From positions 1 through 36,611 of the IMG/VR virus record IMGVR_UViG_3300043410_000257: DNA of 36,611 nt. One strand, given 5' to 3'. The notes beneath the pieces were generated by a model that was not told where the DNA came from, searched no databases, and worked only from the letters and a program-made list of their open reading frames with translations. This DNA is from a virus. Positions within the stretch are counted from its first letter, which is position 1. Every line of letters starts with the position of its first letter. Positions 36,330 to 36,611 of the stretch are shown here, one piece after another. The position numbers and the translations under genes are program-made.

Positions 36330-36611
36330 AGAGATAACGCCGAGTTGTCTGGTTTGCACTTGCCTGTGAGGATGTCGTTCACGCGCTTCTCTGTGAGTCT
36401 GTGTGCTGTGATCATGGTGCGTGCTGACAGGTGCTCACCCACCATGGCGTAGTCATCGATCACGCCACGAATTGTGGTGAAGTCTTTGCCATCGAAGCGA
36501 ATGGGCACCTGCTGTGTGAGGTGACGATTACCAGCCTTTGCAAGGGCCGCTACAGCGTCGCCAATGAGGTCGTCAGGGTCTTGCACCTCGCCCATCTCCA
36601 ACAAGGTCTCC
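36326..36611 (-). CDS. Unknown phage protein, 5' end cut by window edge
   Basis: The frame stays open to the right edge, so the true start is probably outside. The visible part contains GEVQDPDDLIGDAVAALAKA, NRHLTQQVPIRFDGKDFTTI, VIDDYAMVGEHLSARTMITA and a Lys/Asn-rich end. The 'IDDYAMVGEHLSARTM..AHRLTEKRVNDI' part looks like a helix-turn-helix-type helical region, so a small DNA-binding protein is possible. The stop overlaps the next ATG. Confidence 0.5.
   Translation of the reverse strand, partial: ETLLEMGEVQDPDDLIGDAVAALAKAGNRHLTQQVPIRFDGKDFTTIRGVIDDYAMVGEHLSARTMITAHRLTEKRVNDILTGKCKPDNSALSL

Noticed and set aside
1-36611. CRISPR arrays, tRNA genes, integrase/att sites and insertion sequences
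   Set aside because: I saw no regularly spaced repeats, no cloverleaf-like sequences, no recombinase motifs and no terminal inverted repeats. A tRNAscan-type search could still find a degenerate tRNA.

Overview
This window is part of a tailed double-stranded DNA phage (Caudoviricetes) genome. Every gene I can support lies on the minus strand, so transcription runs from the right end (36611) to the left. No tape-measure, sheath or tail-tube genes are visible. The portal, adaptor and tail-nozzle-like proteins fit a short-tailed podovirus. The host should be Gram-negative, because the lysis cassette holds an i-spanin/o-spanin pair. The style of the proteins resembles phages of freshwater Betaproteobacteria, but that is an impression from memory, not a search.

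Layout from right to left. (1) 28391-36611 is an early/middle block of small, tightly coupled genes. The recognisable ones are two Zn-ribbon proteins, an RtcB-type RNA ligase, a RuvC-like resolvase, a MazG/PRA-PH-like pyrophosphohydrolase, a Ref-like HNH nuclease and a histone-H1-like Lys/Ala-tailed protein. Several micro-ORFs of 25-35 codons sit among them. Two near-identical promoter/operator blocks (about 30421-30477 and 32672-32750) subdivide this region. (2) 20490-28337 is the packaging and portal module: TerS, TerL, a small unknown gene, a 906-aa unknown protein with a Cys-containing core, the portal, and two small proteins. (3) 11714-20414 is the head module: a GroES-like co-chaperonin, a scaffold-like protein, an unknown, a decoration-like protein, the major capsid protein followed by a strong terminator, a second beta-rich virion protein, a Lys/Gly-repeat protein followed by another strong terminator, a further decoration-like protein, a basic KGG-tailed protein, an adaptor-like protein and a Zn-finger protein. 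(4) 7414-11712 holds two tail-fibre/spike proteins, one with a C-terminal S74 chaperone. (5) 4751-7336 is the lysis and membrane cassette: M15 endolysin, holin-like protein, spanins and further membrane proteins. (6) 1-4703 holds an adaptor-like protein, a three-module beta protein, a GIY-YIG homing endonuclease, a P22 gp10-like nozzle protein and the start of further genes.

The most unusual features are these. A 17-bp perfect palindrome (TACTAATCNGATTAGTA) occurs three times, once inside a putative promoter spacer downstream of terL. Two duplicated promoter blocks carry an operator-like palindrome. The portal and scaffold proteins share an N-terminal acidic peptide. A K(K)GG[K/S/N/Q] motif is dispersed through four proteins of the packaging/head region. 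The 906-aa protein between TerL and portal contains a core reminiscent of the phage GP88 family. I found no tRNA genes, CRISPR array, integrase or DNA polymerase in this window.
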